Source: Psychrobacter sp. UBA5136 (GTDB lineage: Bacteria; Pseudomonadota; Gammaproteobacteria; Pseudomonadales; Moraxellaceae). From it: a stretch of 64,000 nucleotides of DNA. The notes beneath the pieces are model-generated. The model had not been told where the DNA came from, searched no databases, and saw only the letters and a program-made list of their open reading frames with translations. A program made the translations under genes and the position numbers. The stretch lies in contig NZ_DHYG01000066.1 of the NCBI RefSeq assembly GCF_002414005.1, positions 68,810 through 132,809 of the forward strand, given 5' to 3'. This document shows positions 27,470-35,737 of this stretch, in pieces (position 1 is the stretch's first letter; every line of letters starts with the position of its first letter).

Positions 27470-28159
27470 TTATGCCGATAAAGCACTAATAAAAATGGGT
27501 ACCCAGACGGCGGTGACCAAACCGTTGACGGCTAAACCAAAGGCGGCATAGCGTCCAGCAGTATGGCTCATTTGCCACGCTTCTACGGTGCCAAACGCAT
27601 GCGCCGCAAGGCCAAGCGCGAGGCCTTTGGCGCGGTCATCATCAATACCGCGAAATAAAAAACGTGCTAAGGTACCGCCAATCAGGCCTGAAACAATAAT
27701 GATTAAGTTTGCTAAGGCCAGCGGCGCTTTAATCAAACCTGCCACGCTAAGACCAATCGGCGTGGTTACTGAACGGGTGGCAAATGCCAAAATGGTCTCG
27801 TGACTAAGGGAAAATAAATAGGCCAATGACATGGGTAGCAAAGCACCAACCACGCTTGCCAACGCCACAATCATGGTCAGCTTTTTAACTGGCAAACCTT
27901 TAAAGTTCATCGCGGCCAATGGCACCGCCAGCAATACCGTCACATAGCCTAGCAAGTGGTCAAACACAGGTTTTGCTACGCTGTAATAATGGTTGTAATC
28001 CCACTGCAATATAAACAAAAACAGCAGTACTAAGACCAAAGCGGTGATGACCATCGGCAACCACGACAGCTTGCGCGCAAGAATGCGGGCGATAACGTGA
28101 GCGGCCAAGGTCAATAATATCGCAGCAAGGGTCGCTGTAAACACACTATTAAAACTCAT
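27470..28159 (-). CDS. lrgB: LrgB/CidB-family membrane protein
   Basis: Multi-pass inner-membrane protein of the LrgB family. These act with holin-like LrgA partners in murein-hydrolase control or, as shown for plant and some bacterial homologues, in export of small organic acids. Landmarks are the conserved RSVTTPIGLSVAG segment, the GLALGLAAHAFGTVEAWQ region and about seven hydrophobic helices over 229 aa. AAGGCA precedes the ATG. It is 22 bp downstream of lrgA on the same strand. The symbol is assigned by family, not proven function. Confidence 0.88.
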   Translation of the reverse strand: MSFNSVFTATLAAILLTLAAHVIARILARKLSWLPMVITALVLVLLFLFILQWDYNHYYSVAKPVFDHLLGYVTVLLAVPLAAMNFKGLPVKKLTMIVALASVVGALLPMSLAYLFSLSHETILAFATRSVTTPIGLSVAGLIKAPLALANLIIIVSGLIGGTLARFLFRGIDDDRAKGLALGLAAHAFGTVEAWQMSHTAGRYAAFGLAVNGLVTAVWVPIFISALSA

Positions 28160-28181
28160 AACGTTGCCTTGTTTCTACAGC

Positions 28182-28634
28182 TTAATGCTGTTCCCTTTGC
28201 TTATTGTTCTTTTTTACATTGTCGGTAACGATGTTATTTGTCTCATTGCCGTTACTTAAGGAGCGATTGGCTAGGATGGCCAGGCCCCAAAGCGGGATAA
28301 GTGTACTGATAATCATAGTTAGCATCACACCCCAAAACTCATCACCTAACGCAAATAGCAATAAACCTGCTCCAGCAGAAACGGGCAAAAAGGCAAAACC
28401 ACTATCGACCAGTAACGTATTGCTTGCTTGGGTTAGCCAGTGGGGCAGCCCTTTTATAACTCGCCAAACCATCAAAATAACAAACATCGTTAAGAGGCCG
28501 ACGATGTTGGCCGCTTTTTCGATTCCCGCCCATTGGCAAACAACGACTGCGGACTCACGAACCACCACGACCATTATCAGCGTTAATATGAGCGCCATCC
28601 ATAAGGGTGTGTTGGAGGTAGAAGTAGACCTCAT
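28182..28634 (-). CDS. lrgA: LrgA/CidA-family holin-like membrane protein
   Basis: Small membrane protein with four predicted helices, the usual upstream partner of LrgB. The segment FLPVSAGAGLLLF corresponds to the family motif FVPAGVGLM, and a polar tail follows. Two starts are possible: ATG 28634 (150 aa, preceded by AGGT at good spacing, chosen because it begins just before the first family helix) and ATG 28730 (182 aa, no clear ribosome-binding site, adding one more hydrophobic stretch). Sequence conservation is weak, so the call leans on the adjacent lrgB. Confidence 0.75.
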   Translation of the reverse strand: MRSTSTSNTPLWMALILTLIMVVVVRESAVVVCQWAGIEKAANIVGLLTMFVILMVWRVIKGLPHWLTQASNTLLVDSGFAFLPVSAGAGLLLFALGDEFWGVMLTMIISTLIPLWGLAILANRSLSNGNETNNIVTDNVKKNNKQREQH

Positions 28635-28941
28635 AAGAAAACCTAGCCAAGTCAGATATAAAACGATCAGATATAAAAAGAGACGCACTTTAACGAAGAT
28701 GTTGTAACGGATGCATTTTAACGCAAGCATAGAGGCTGATTATATAGAGAGTAGGCAAACTAATAAAGTCTAGCTATGGACTGCGGATGCGAAAAGAATA
28801 CGGTGTATTTTTTAAATGGTTTATATAAAAATGTCCATTACACCTAAAAATGCTAAGCGTAGGCCATATAAAAAGGACGCCATCATTTGATAGCGTCCTG
28901 TTCTGAAATGGTTGAGTGTAAATGGTTAAGAGCAATTTTAT
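28635..28941. other. 307-bp spacer between hflX and lrgA
   Basis: Holds the possible upstream extension of lrgA (to 28730), its promoter region and the hflX terminator at 28867-28899. Nothing else is seen. Confidence 0.4.
28867..28899 (-). terminator. Terminator of hflX
   Basis: On the minus strand a 26-base near-perfect hairpin (28899 down to 28874, 11-12 bp stem with one G-U pair) is followed by TTTTAT. 43 bp after the hflX stop. Confidence 0.85.
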
Positions 28942-30387
28942 TTAACTCTGCGAATCAGATGCTTCTGTCGCAGAATTTATTGCTTCAAACTCAGCAAAAG
29001 CATTTTCTTCCTCTGGCGTTAAAGAAGCGGCTTCATCAATACTCTCCTCTTCGTCGCTCTGTTCAAACGGTTCAAGAATCGGCATTAGCAACGTTGCTTG
29101 TGCCAACGGCAACACATCTAATGGCTTTAGATTGGCTTGACCCAGTAGCTGCTTGAGTCTGTCACTTGGCAGGCGAATGGTTAAGCATTCATGACCATTA
29201 TCATCATAGCTTTCTTCTAAAATCACGCCAAGCTCGTACAGGGTATTTTTAAATTGCCCCGCATTATAAGGTAGGGTTAAATTAAAGGTGGTCAAAGTGC
29301 CCGTTAATAGCTGCTGGACGGCAAGTGTTAGCTCTTCCATGCCTAAGTTTTCACGTGAAGAAACATAAACGCGGTTTGGCTGTCCTTCACTCGCATAGCC
29401 AATGTGCACAGGCTCATCGGTCAAGTCTATCTTATTATAAACATTGAGCACAGGCACATCGTTATCAATCTCTGCCAAAACGTTTTTGACCGCTTGAATC
29501 TGTTCGTGCATGTCTTCACTGGAAGAGTCGATAACGTGTAGCAATAAATCTGCTTCTAACGTCTCTTCTAGGGTTGCATGAAACGACTCAACCAATTCAT
29601 GCGGCAAATGACGGACGAAACCAACGGTATCGACCAACACCACGCGACCAACCCCTTGCCAATCAAGGCGGCGCAGTGTCGGGTCGAGCGTAGCAAATAA
29701 CTGGTCAGCCGCGTAAATATTTTCATCGACCAAGCGATTAAATAGGGTAGACTTACCAGCGTTGGTATAACCGACCAGTGAGATGGTCGGGACGTCTGAT
29801 TTTTGCCGACGTGCTCGACCTTGGGCGCGGGTTTGGCGTACTTTCTCCAGTTTGTTTTTCAGCTGAGTCACACGCACTTGTAATAAGCGGCGATCCGTTT
29901 CCAGCTGAGTTTCACCGGGTCCACGCAGACCGATACCGCCTTTTTGGCGCTCCAAATGCGTCCAACCTCGCACCAATCGCGTTGACAAGTGGTTTAGCTG
30001 CGCAAGCTCAACCTGTAGCTTACCTTCGTAAGTACGGGCGCGCTGGGCAAAAATATCCAAAATTAAGCCCGTACGGTCAAGCACGCGGCATTGTACCAAA
30101 GCTTCGATATTACGCTCTTGCGATGGCGATAAATTGTGATTGAAAAGGACGATATCAGCGTCGTATTCGCGCACCAATTCTGCTATTTCCTCAGCTTTGC
30201 CACTACCAACGAAATACTTAGCATCAGGACGCGCACGCGAGCCTGTAACCAGTGCCAAGCGGTTAGCGCCTGCTGAGTCTGCAAGTAGCTCAAATTCATT
30301 TAGATCATCGGGATCTTGAATTTGGCGGATGTCTAAATGGACGATAATGGCGCGCTCGCCACCTTCGTGTCTTTCAAAATATTCCAA
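28942..30387 (-). CDS. hflX: Ribosome-splitting GTPase HflX (TTG start)
   Basis: GTPase that dissociates stalled or heat-damaged 70S ribosomes. The N-terminal nucleotide-binding-like domain matches E. coli HflX from its first residues (FERHEGGERAIIVHL). The coiled linker carries GLRGPGETQLETDRR, and the G domain has GYTNAGKSTLFN, DTVGFVRHLPH and NKIDL. The C-terminus has an acidic extension of about 50 residues (481 against 426 aa in E. coli). No ATG is available at the alignment start; TTG 30387 is preceded by AGGTGA at good spacing. Unlike in E. coli, hfq is not adjacent. Confidence 0.95.
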   Translation of the reverse strand: MEYFERHEGGERAIIVHLDIRQIQDPDDLNEFELLADSAGANRLALVTGSRARPDAKYFVGSGKAEEIAELVREYDADIVLFNHNLSPSQERNIEALVQCRVLDRTGLILDIFAQRARTYEGKLQVELAQLNHLSTRLVRGWTHLERQKGGIGLRGPGETQLETDRRLLQVRVTQLKNKLEKVRQTRAQGRARRQKSDVPTISLVGYTNAGKSTLFNRLVDENIYAADQLFATLDPTLRRLDWQGVGRVVLVDTVGFVRHLPHELVESFHATLEETLEADLLLHVIDSSSEDMHEQIQAVKNVLAEIDNDVPVLNVYNKIDLTDEPVHIGYASEGQPNRVYVSSRENLGMEELTLAVQQLLTGTLTTFNLTLPYNAGQFKNTLYELGVILEESYDDNGHECLTIRLPSDRLKQLLGQANLKPLDVLPLAQATLLMPILEPFEQSDEEESIDEAASLTPEEENAFAEFEAINSATEASDSQS

Positions 30388-30808
30388 AGAGTATCACCTA
30401 TTTATTAAAGTAGATAAATCGCTATTATCGGGTTAATGTCCGTTGATATAGCTTTATATAACCTTCTATATGTGGTCTTATCACTTGATATTAAAGCGTA
30501 TGAAAGAAATTAGCCATGTCTTTATGTTACAGCGTTTATTGGTAAATAACATTTAGCGGTAAAGATTTCGAGCTGACTTTATTAACAAAAGCCACTCATA
30601 ATTCAGTGCACAAGTCGTCACTGACTAAATAAATTTTGTTATACTCATGGCGCTTGTTTACGAGATATAATCATACGTTTTTTAAGCAGCACTCTCTTTG
30701 ACCAATGATTTTTTCACCACTAAGCTTTTAAATCATTAAGTTTTTAAAACACTAAGCTTTTAATAAAGAATTTTTTAACCCATAAGTTTTTAACCACGAG
30801 GGACAAAG
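30388..30808. other. 421-bp divergent spacer between hflX and the acyltransferase gene
   Basis: No ORF. AT-rich; the last 90 bp contain four copies of a 10-bp TAAGYTTTTA repeat (annotated separately). Promoters for both genes must lie here but no clear hexamers were found. Confidence 0.5.
30721..30792 (+). repeat. Phased TAAGYTTTTA repeats
   Basis: Four copies: 30721-30730, 30737-30746, 30753-30762 and 30783-30792. The first three are exactly 16 bp apart with related flanks (ACTAAGCTTTTAAATC type). They lie just before the acyltransferase ribosome-binding site. Confidence 0.75.
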
Positions 30809-31609
30809 ATGAGCCAATCTAAGTCAGGCTTTTCACTCAAACAGCAGTTAGGCCGCGGTAAACAAATCGCTGGCATGACCACCACCATCGCTGGCGGACT
30901 GCGCGCCGCCCAGCGTATTGGCGCATTTAAACAGCCACCGCGCGAAAAATTGCCACGCTATATTCAAGCCTTTTGCCGCAAAATGGCCGGCTCGTTTGGC
31001 GTACAGGTGGTGGCGGTCGAGCGGGTCGAGCAGCACCACGGTCTGTGGGTTTCTAACCATGTGTCGTGGATGGATATTCCGGTAGTGGGGACGCTGAGCC
31101 CAGCCTTTTTCTTATCAAAAGCTGAAATCGGCGACTGGCCAGTCTTTGGTAAGCTTGCTCATGCGGCAGGTACGGTATTTATCGAGCGCGGTTCCGGTGA
31201 TGCTGGCACGGTCGCAACGCAAATTGCCAATTTTTTAACCAAAGGCTTTTCGGTTATCTTTTTCCCAGAAGCGACCACCACCGATGGCAAAAAAATCAAA
31301 CGTATCCACGGAACTTTGCTGCAAGCGGCGATAGATGCTGATGTACCGATACGCCCGCTAGTGATTGCTTATGTCAATAAAGACGGCACTTTAAGTGAAG
31401 CGCTACCTTACTATGGCAAAATGACGATGAAAGATAGCCTAAAAAAGGTGCTTGATAGCAAAGACGTGACGGCTTTTGTCTTACCGCTTGAGCCGATAGA
31501 TCCTAAAGGCTTGAGCAAAAGTCAGCTGACCGATTTGTTACAAGCGCATATGCAAGAAGGCTTGGCTGAACTGCATTCGCGGGTTTTAACAAAAGCAGCT
31601 AAAGCATAA
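30809..31609 (+). CDS. 1-acyl-glycerol-3-phosphate acyltransferase-like (PlsC family)
   Basis: Membrane-associated acyltransferase, probably acylating lysophosphatidic acid or a related lysolipid. Motif I is NHVSWMD (H-x4-D). Motif III, usually FPEGT, reads FPEATTTDG with Ala in place of Gly. The acceptor-side motif V-P-I-R-P is present as ADVPIRPLVIAY. 266 aa fits the PlsC family; the amphipathic N-terminus replaces a clear transmembrane helix. GAGGGA supports the start. It is a lone gene with a very strong terminator. It could alternatively be an OlsA-like O-acyltransferase. Confidence 0.85.
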   Translation: MSQSKSGFSLKQQLGRGKQIAGMTTTIAGGLRAAQRIGAFKQPPREKLPRYIQAFCRKMAGSFGVQVVAVERVEQHHGLWVSNHVSWMDIPVVGTLSPAFFLSKAEIGDWPVFGKLAHAAGTVFIERGSGDAGTVATQIANFLTKGFSVIFFPEATTTDGKKIKRIHGTLLQAAIDADVPIRPLVIAYVNKDGTLSEALPYYGKMTMKDSLKKVLDSKDVTAFVLPLEPIDPKGLSKSQLTDLLQAHMQEGLAELHSRVLTKAAKA

Positions 31610-31651
31610 GTAGGCATAAAACGGTTTCAAATTAACAACCATAAAAAGCTC

Positions 31652-31706
31652 AATAAAAAAGGCGCAAATCTTAGTAGTCATACTAACGATTTGCGCCTTT
31701 TTTATT
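31652..31706. terminator. Strong bidirectional terminator
   Basis: Perfect 19-bp outer stem (31652-31670 with 31688-31706) continued by TTAGTA (31671-31676) / TACTAA (31681-31686) around a GTCA loop, with one bulged C. A- and T-runs on either side make it work for both convergent genes. Confidence 0.95.
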
Positions 31707-31766
31707 GTTATCAAATACTGGCAGTTCAGTATATTAAATCTGAAAAACATCTGTCACGCCGTAAAG

Positions 31767-32807
31767 TTATGGCGACGGATTGGGATGCTGGGTATGTACC
31801 GCCTCAATCGCTTCTAGGACATCAGCGCTTAAGGTTAAGTTAATGCTATCAATGTTCGATTGTAGCTGCTCAGTGGTGGTTGCGCCAATGATATTACTGG
31901 TCACAAACGAGCGCGAATTGACAAAGGCCAGTGCCATTTGTGCCATATCCAAACCCGCATCGGCAGCAATTTTGGCGTATTGAGCGGTGGCGGCTTTTGC
32001 TTCTTCATTAGTATAACGGGCAAAGCGGTCATACATCGTCAGGCGCGCGCCCGCAGGACGTTTGCCGTCAAGGTATTTACCAGACAAAACGCCAAAGCCA
32101 AGCGGCGAGTAGGCCAGTAAACCGATATTTTCACGATGGGCAATCTCTGCCATGCCAACTTCATATAAGCGGTTGAGCAAACTATAAGGATTTTGCACCG
32201 TGATAGGGGCAATTAAGCCATTTTTATCTGCTTCCCACAGATAGCGCATCAGGCCCCAAGCGGTTTCATTTGATAGTCCATAAGCACGAATACGGCCTTT
32301 TTTAATCTCGTCATTTAGTGCTTGGATGGTTTCTAAAAACGGCGTTAAATCCTCAAGCGACTGCGCTGCCATCTCTTCGCTATAACCACGCTGACTAAAA
32401 AAGTTCGCTTGCCGCTCAGGCCAATGCAGCTGATAAATATCGATATAATCAGTCTGCAAACGCTCAAGATTGCCATCGATAGCGCTGCTGATGTGCTCAG
32501 CGGTATAACGCGTCTGCCCATCGCGTAAAAAATCCATCGGCGACATTTTGCTGGCAAGAATGACCTTGTCGCGCTGTTTGGTCTTATGAAACCACGTGCC
32601 CATAAAGCGTTCGGTGTCACCTTGCTTGTCTTTGTCAGGCGGCGACGGATACATCTCAGCGGTATCCCAAAAGTTCACCCCGTTGCTAAGCGCCAAATCC
32701 ATCTGTGCATGGGCATCGCTTTCGCTATTTTGCTGTCCCCACGTCATCGTCCCTAAGCAAATTTTTGAGACTTTTTCATTGAGCTGCGGCAGTGTTTGAT
32801 ATTGCAT
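31767..32807 (-). CDS. Aldo/keto reductase, Tas-like
   Basis: NADPH-dependent oxidoreductase with an (alpha/beta)8 barrel. The N-terminus (ICLGTMTWGQQNSESDAHAQ) resembles E. coli Tas. The catalytic tetrad is represented by Asp and Tyr in FWDTAEMYPSPP, Lys in VILASKMSP and His in YIDIYQLHWPER. The cofactor end reads IIGATTTEQLQSN. 346 aa matches Tas; the substrate is unknown. AAAGGA precedes the ATG. The gene starts 41 bp after fkpB on the same strand. Confidence 0.9.
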   Translation of the reverse strand: MQYQTLPQLNEKVSKICLGTMTWGQQNSESDAHAQMDLALSNGVNFWDTAEMYPSPPDKDKQGDTERFMGTWFHKTKQRDKVILASKMSPMDFLRDGQTRYTAEHISSAIDGNLERLQTDYIDIYQLHWPERQANFFSQRGYSEEMAAQSLEDLTPFLETIQALNDEIKKGRIRAYGLSNETAWGLMRYLWEADKNGLIAPITVQNPYSLLNRLYEVGMAEIAHRENIGLLAYSPLGFGVLSGKYLDGKRPAGARLTMYDRFARYTNEEAKAATAQYAKIAADAGLDMAQMALAFVNSRSFVTSNIIGATTTEQLQSNIDSINLTLSADVLEAIEAVHTQHPNPSP

Positions 32808-32848
32808 CTGTTTATCCTTTTTTATTTTAATATAGAGTTATTTTTATC

Positions 32849-33346
32849 CTAAATAATCTTGATTCCCGCGACGCCCGGCGGGGTGACTTGAAATATCTGC
32901 ACTTTAAATAGCACGGGTTGACCGGCAAGCGGATGGTTAAAATCGACTTCTACTTCGTCGTCATCAATGGCGCTAATGGTACCGGGTAAGGTGTTTTTGC
33001 CTTTGTCTTCAAACTCGACCAACATACCGATTTCAGGATTGTCAGCGACCAAGGCAAATTGGGTTCGGCTAAAATGCTGAATGTTATCAGGGTTCCACTC
33101 GCCAAACGCTTGCTCAGGCTCAAGGTGAGCCGTGCGCGTATCGCCAGCGCGTAGATTCATCAGTACTTGCTCAAAACCCGGTAAAAAGCTCTCATCGCCA
33201 ACGGTCAGCGTCACTGGTTCGTCGCGGTTAAAGGTTGAATCAATCACGGTACCGTTTTCTAGCGATACTTCAAAATGCAGCTTCACAAGGCTGCCGTGAG
33301 TGATACGTGTGTCTTCATTGGGAGTGATAAATTGGGAGTCGGTCAT
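32849..33346 (-). CDS. fkpB: FKBP-type peptidyl-prolyl isomerase, FkpB/SlpA-like
   Basis: Cytoplasmic prolyl isomerase and chaperone of the SlyD/SlpA group. The FKBP core is split by an insert-in-flap domain: VKLHFEVSLENGTVIDSTF and FLPGFEQVLMNLRAGD before it, DFNHPLAGQPVLFKVQI after it. No His-rich tail, unlike SlyD. ATG 33346 is chosen because AGGTGG lies nine bases upstream; an in-frame GTG four codons earlier overlaps that site. In many gammaproteobacteria this gene follows lspA directly; here two unrelated genes lie between. Confidence 0.9.
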   Translation of the reverse strand: MTDSQFITPNEDTRITHGSLVKLHFEVSLENGTVIDSTFNRDEPVTLTVGDESFLPGFEQVLMNLRAGDTRTAHLEPEQAFGEWNPDNIQHFSRTQFALVADNPEIGMLVEFEDKGKNTLPGTISAIDDDEVEVDFNHPLAGQPVLFKVQIFQVTPPGVAGIKII

Positions 33347-33501
33347 GGTAAAAGCCACCTATTGCGAGTTATAAAGTAATTATAAATATGGTTAAAAATA
33401 ATGTCAGAAATGATAAGTCATCTGGGATAGGTTGTAAGCCTAAATAGTGTAACGCAAATAGTGTAATATATTTGACGAATCTAAGAGAGAGCGCATTATT
33501 T

Positions 33502-34173
33502 ATGGCAAAACCGATGGCACATAAACAGCAAGGTCACATTAAAAAATGGCAGAACGATAAAGGTTTTGGTTTTATTGAAACTGCTGCGGGCGAGTCGGTA
33601 TTTTTTCATGTCAGCGCGTTTAAAGCCCAGCGCCGTCCTGAAGTTGGCGAGCACGTGGTTTTTACCGTGGCGAAAGACAATCAGGGGCGCTTGCAAGCAA
33701 GAGAGGTGCAAGAACTCAGCTTTGTGCAACAAAAAATGGCGCAAAAAAACAGCCAAATACGGCGGCGCAATCATAAACGCAGCGCCCAAGCAGAATTTGA
33801 AGCAGGCCAAAAGAAACGTTTATTTCTTGGCATTGGCTTTTATGGCGTTTTAATTTTATTGGCGCTAACCGACAAGCTAAGCTGGTTAGTGGTTGCTTGG
33901 TATGCGCTATTAGGCGTCATCACCTACAGTATGTATGCTAAAGACAAAGCCGCTGCTCAAAATGGCGACTGGCGCACGCCTGAATCAACCTTGCATCTGT
34001 TAAGCGCGCTGGGTGGTTGGGTCGGTGCAATGGTCGCACAGACCTATTTGCGGCATAAATCACAAAAGCCTGAATTTCGTATTACCTATTATTTAACCGT
34101 TATTATTAATTTAGCAGGGTTGTTATTTATTATGGTAGGGGATGGGTTAACTGGATTAAAAGGATTATTATAA
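33502..34173 (+). CDS. Cold-shock domain plus DUF1294 membrane protein
   Basis: Two-domain protein. Residues about 7-70 form a cold-shock (OB-fold) nucleic-acid-binding domain with KWQNDKGFGFIE and VFFHVSAF (RNP1/RNP2-like motifs). After a basic linker, the C-terminal half is a DUF1294 membrane domain with about four helices and the conserved Y-x2-DK-A (MYAKDKAAAQ) and LHLLSALGGWVGA motifs. This architecture is known in proteobacteria but its role is not established; binding of RNA at the membrane is a guess. ATG 33502 is preferred over an upstream TTG. It ends 29 bp from the convergent macro-domain gene. Confidence 0.9.
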   Translation: MAKPMAHKQQGHIKKWQNDKGFGFIETAAGESVFFHVSAFKAQRRPEVGEHVVFTVAKDNQGRLQAREVQELSFVQQKMAQKNSQIRRRNHKRSAQAEFEAGQKKRLFLGIGFYGVLILLALTDKLSWLVVAWYALLGVITYSMYAKDKAAAQNGDWRTPESTLHLLSALGGWVGAMVAQTYLRHKSQKPEFRITYYLTVIINLAGLLFIMVGDGLTGLKGLL

Positions 34174-34202
34174 GCACGCTTTGTTCCTCTTTTCTCCTGT
34201 TC

Positions 34203-34814
34203 TTAATTCTGCTCTAACATGCGCTTATAAATCGCCGCATCGGCAGCCGAAAAACAGCAAAAAATGACTTCATGAATTGAGAGCTCAGCCGTTTGCTCTA
34301 AACTGTTTTGTAGATAATCTTGCACCGTATTGATAGCAATTTGCGCCGCTTTTTCGATTGGATAACCATAAACCCCTGTGCTAATGGACGGAAAAGCAAT
34401 GCTACTTATACTATGTTGAACCGCTAAATCCAGTGATTTTTTATAACAGCTGGCGAGTAGCTCTGGCTCATGACGATTGCCACCATGCCAAACAGGACCG
34501 ACCGTATGAATGACGTGCTGGCAGGGTAGCTTAAATGCTGGACTGATTTTAGCATCGCCTGTTTGGCAACCGTTTAGTGTACGGCAGTACTCAAGTAACT
34601 CAGGTCCCGCCGCTCGATGAATCGCACCATCAACGCCGCCACCACCAAGTAAGCTTGAGTTGGCAGCATTGACAATGGCATCGACATTTAACGTGGTGAT
34701 ATCGGCTTGTAGTACTGACAAAGTAACAACGTGCTTATTGTTATCATTAGCAGCAGAAATTTGCTTTTGAGCAATAGGTTTTATTTGATTATTAGACCTT
34801 TGATTATGAGACAT
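34203..34814 (-). CDS. Macro-domain protein, YmdB-type O-acetyl-ADP-ribose deacetylase
   Basis: Binds ADP-ribose derivatives and probably hydrolyses O-acetyl-ADP-ribose or removes ADP-ribose from proteins. Motifs: VDAIVNAANSSLLGGGGVDGAIHRAAG (adenosine and distal ribose loop; key Asn, Asp and Gly run), CQTGDAKI, VIHTVGPVW and the phosphate loop FPSISTGVYGYP. A polar leader of about 30 residues precedes the domain. ATG 34814 has GGG-TG upstream; the longer frame to 34871 has no such site. 203 aa. No ADP-ribosyltransferase toxin gene is adjacent, so a housekeeping role is more likely than a toxin-antitoxin one. Confidence 0.9.
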   Translation of the reverse strand: MSHNQRSNNQIKPIAQKQISAANDNNKHVVTLSVLQADITTLNVDAIVNAANSSLLGGGGVDGAIHRAAGPELLEYCRTLNGCQTGDAKISPAFKLPCQHVIHTVGPVWHGGNRHEPELLASCYKKSLDLAVQHSISSIAFPSISTGVYGYPIEKAAQIAINTVQDYLQNSLEQTAELSIHEVIFCCFSAADAAIYKRMLEQN

Positions 34815-34946
34815 AGCAGCACCCTTTTTATATTGAACCAATGATACTTTAGCGCTTTTAAGGTAAATCAACTATGTGGCTTACGTTATCGCTAAGCTTT
34901 AGTATAATCAGTTCAAGATAAAATCGATACGTTAATAGTTGTGCGC

Positions 34947-35008
34947 GACTGGGATAAATTTTTCTTGCTTGCTGCTATCACAGAGGCTACGAAAAATTTA
35001 TCCCAGTC
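34947..35008. repeat. Palindromic intergenic element, copy 1
   Basis: Perfect 18-bp arms GACTGGGATAAATTTTTC (34947-34964) and its complement (34991-35008) around 26 bases. The minus-strand reading shares GTAGCCTCTG and GCAAGCAAGAAAAA blocks with the element at 62309-62384. Lacks a T-run after a GC-rich stem, so it is not a normal terminator. Confidence 0.8.
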
Positions 35009-35060
35009 TCACTGTAACTGTTTTAAAGTGGCTCCACTATATGTTAACTCTTAATAAAGA

Positions 35061-35095
35061 CGCAAAAAAATAGGCTATCCATTTGGTAGCCTATT
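35061..35095 (-). terminator. Terminator of ileS-lspA
   Basis: On the minus strand AATAGGCTA (35095-35087) pairs with TAGCCTATT (35077-35069), partly extended inward, followed by TTTTT. Confidence 0.88.
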
Positions 35096-35116
35096 TGCAA
35101 AGTCATTCTGTAAGTA

Positions 35117-35737
35117 TTATTTAAACGTGCGCTTCTTTTCTAAAAACAGCATATCAATCACAATCAGCGCCACGCCAATACAAATAGCAATATCGGCAAT
35201 GTTAAAAATGGGATAATGCCAAACGTCGGCATAATGTACATGAATAAAGTCAATCACGTGACCATGTAACAAGCGGTCAATCAGGTTACCAAGAGCACCG
35301 CCAAGCACCAGAGCTAAGCCAAAGGATAATAGCTTGGCTTTACGCGGCGCTTTGACCAGATAGCCGATTAAAAATAGCGACATTACGAGCGCCAATCCCG
35401 CAAAAAACCATTTTTGCCAACCCGCCTGGTCTGCCAAAAAACTAAACGCCGCGCCATAGTTATAAGCAAGCGTCCAATTTAAAACAGGCTCAATGACGGA
35501 CACAGGCTCAAGGAAATTTAGCTTGGTTTGCGCCAACCATTTCGTCCACTGATCAATAATAAGCACAGCAAGCGACAGCAAGTACCACATAAAGGCGTGG
35601 CTGCCATTAGTCACCATTTTTGGTGTCTTACTCAGACGACCTTTAGGCGTGGTTGAGCTACCCGTGGTCGCGTGCGCAGGTTTGGGCGAATGATCGACCT
35701 CAACCTGCGACTGCTTATTTTCAGGTGAGTTAGGCAT
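35117..35737 (-). CDS. lspA: Lipoprotein signal peptidase
   Basis: Inner-membrane aspartyl protease that removes signal peptides from diacylglyceryl-modified prolipoproteins. Four hydrophobic helices; the catalytic Asp pair lies in GNLIDRLLHGHVIDFIHVHY (first) and FNIADIAICIG (second). A 40-residue polar N-terminus precedes helix 1, making it 206 aa against 164 in E. coli. ATG 35737 overlaps the end of ileS by 8 bases and has GAGGTG seven bases upstream, so translational coupling is likely; an in-frame ATG at 35755 is possible. Confidence 0.95.
   Translation of the reverse strand: MPNSPENKQSQVEVDHSPKPAHATTGSSTTPKGRLSKTPKMVTNGSHAFMWYLLSLAVLIIDQWTKWLAQTKLNFLEPVSVIEPVLNWTLAYNYGAAFSFLADQAGWQKWFFAGLALVMSLFLIGYLVKAPRKAKLLSFGLALVLGGALGNLIDRLLHGHVIDFIHVHYADVWHYPIFNIADIAICIGVALIVIDMLFLEKKRTFK

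Larger units (their letters stand above)
34815..35116. other. 302-bp spacer between lspA and the macro-domain gene
   Basis: Contains a long palindromic element (34947-35008) and the lspA terminator (35061-35095). No gene. Confidence 0.6.

Noticed and set aside
28204..28707. Long plus-strand open frame over lrgA
   Set aside because: It lies antisense to a gene with clear LrgA-like membrane helices and an lrgB partner; its translation looks like a frame shadow.
29778..30143. Plus-strand open frame of 121 codons inside hflX
   Set aside because: Antisense to strongly conserved HflX motifs; composition typical of a shadow frame.
34203..34814. DarTG-like toxin-antitoxin module
   Set aside because: The macro domain is of the YmdB type and no ADP-ribosyltransferase gene lies beside it.
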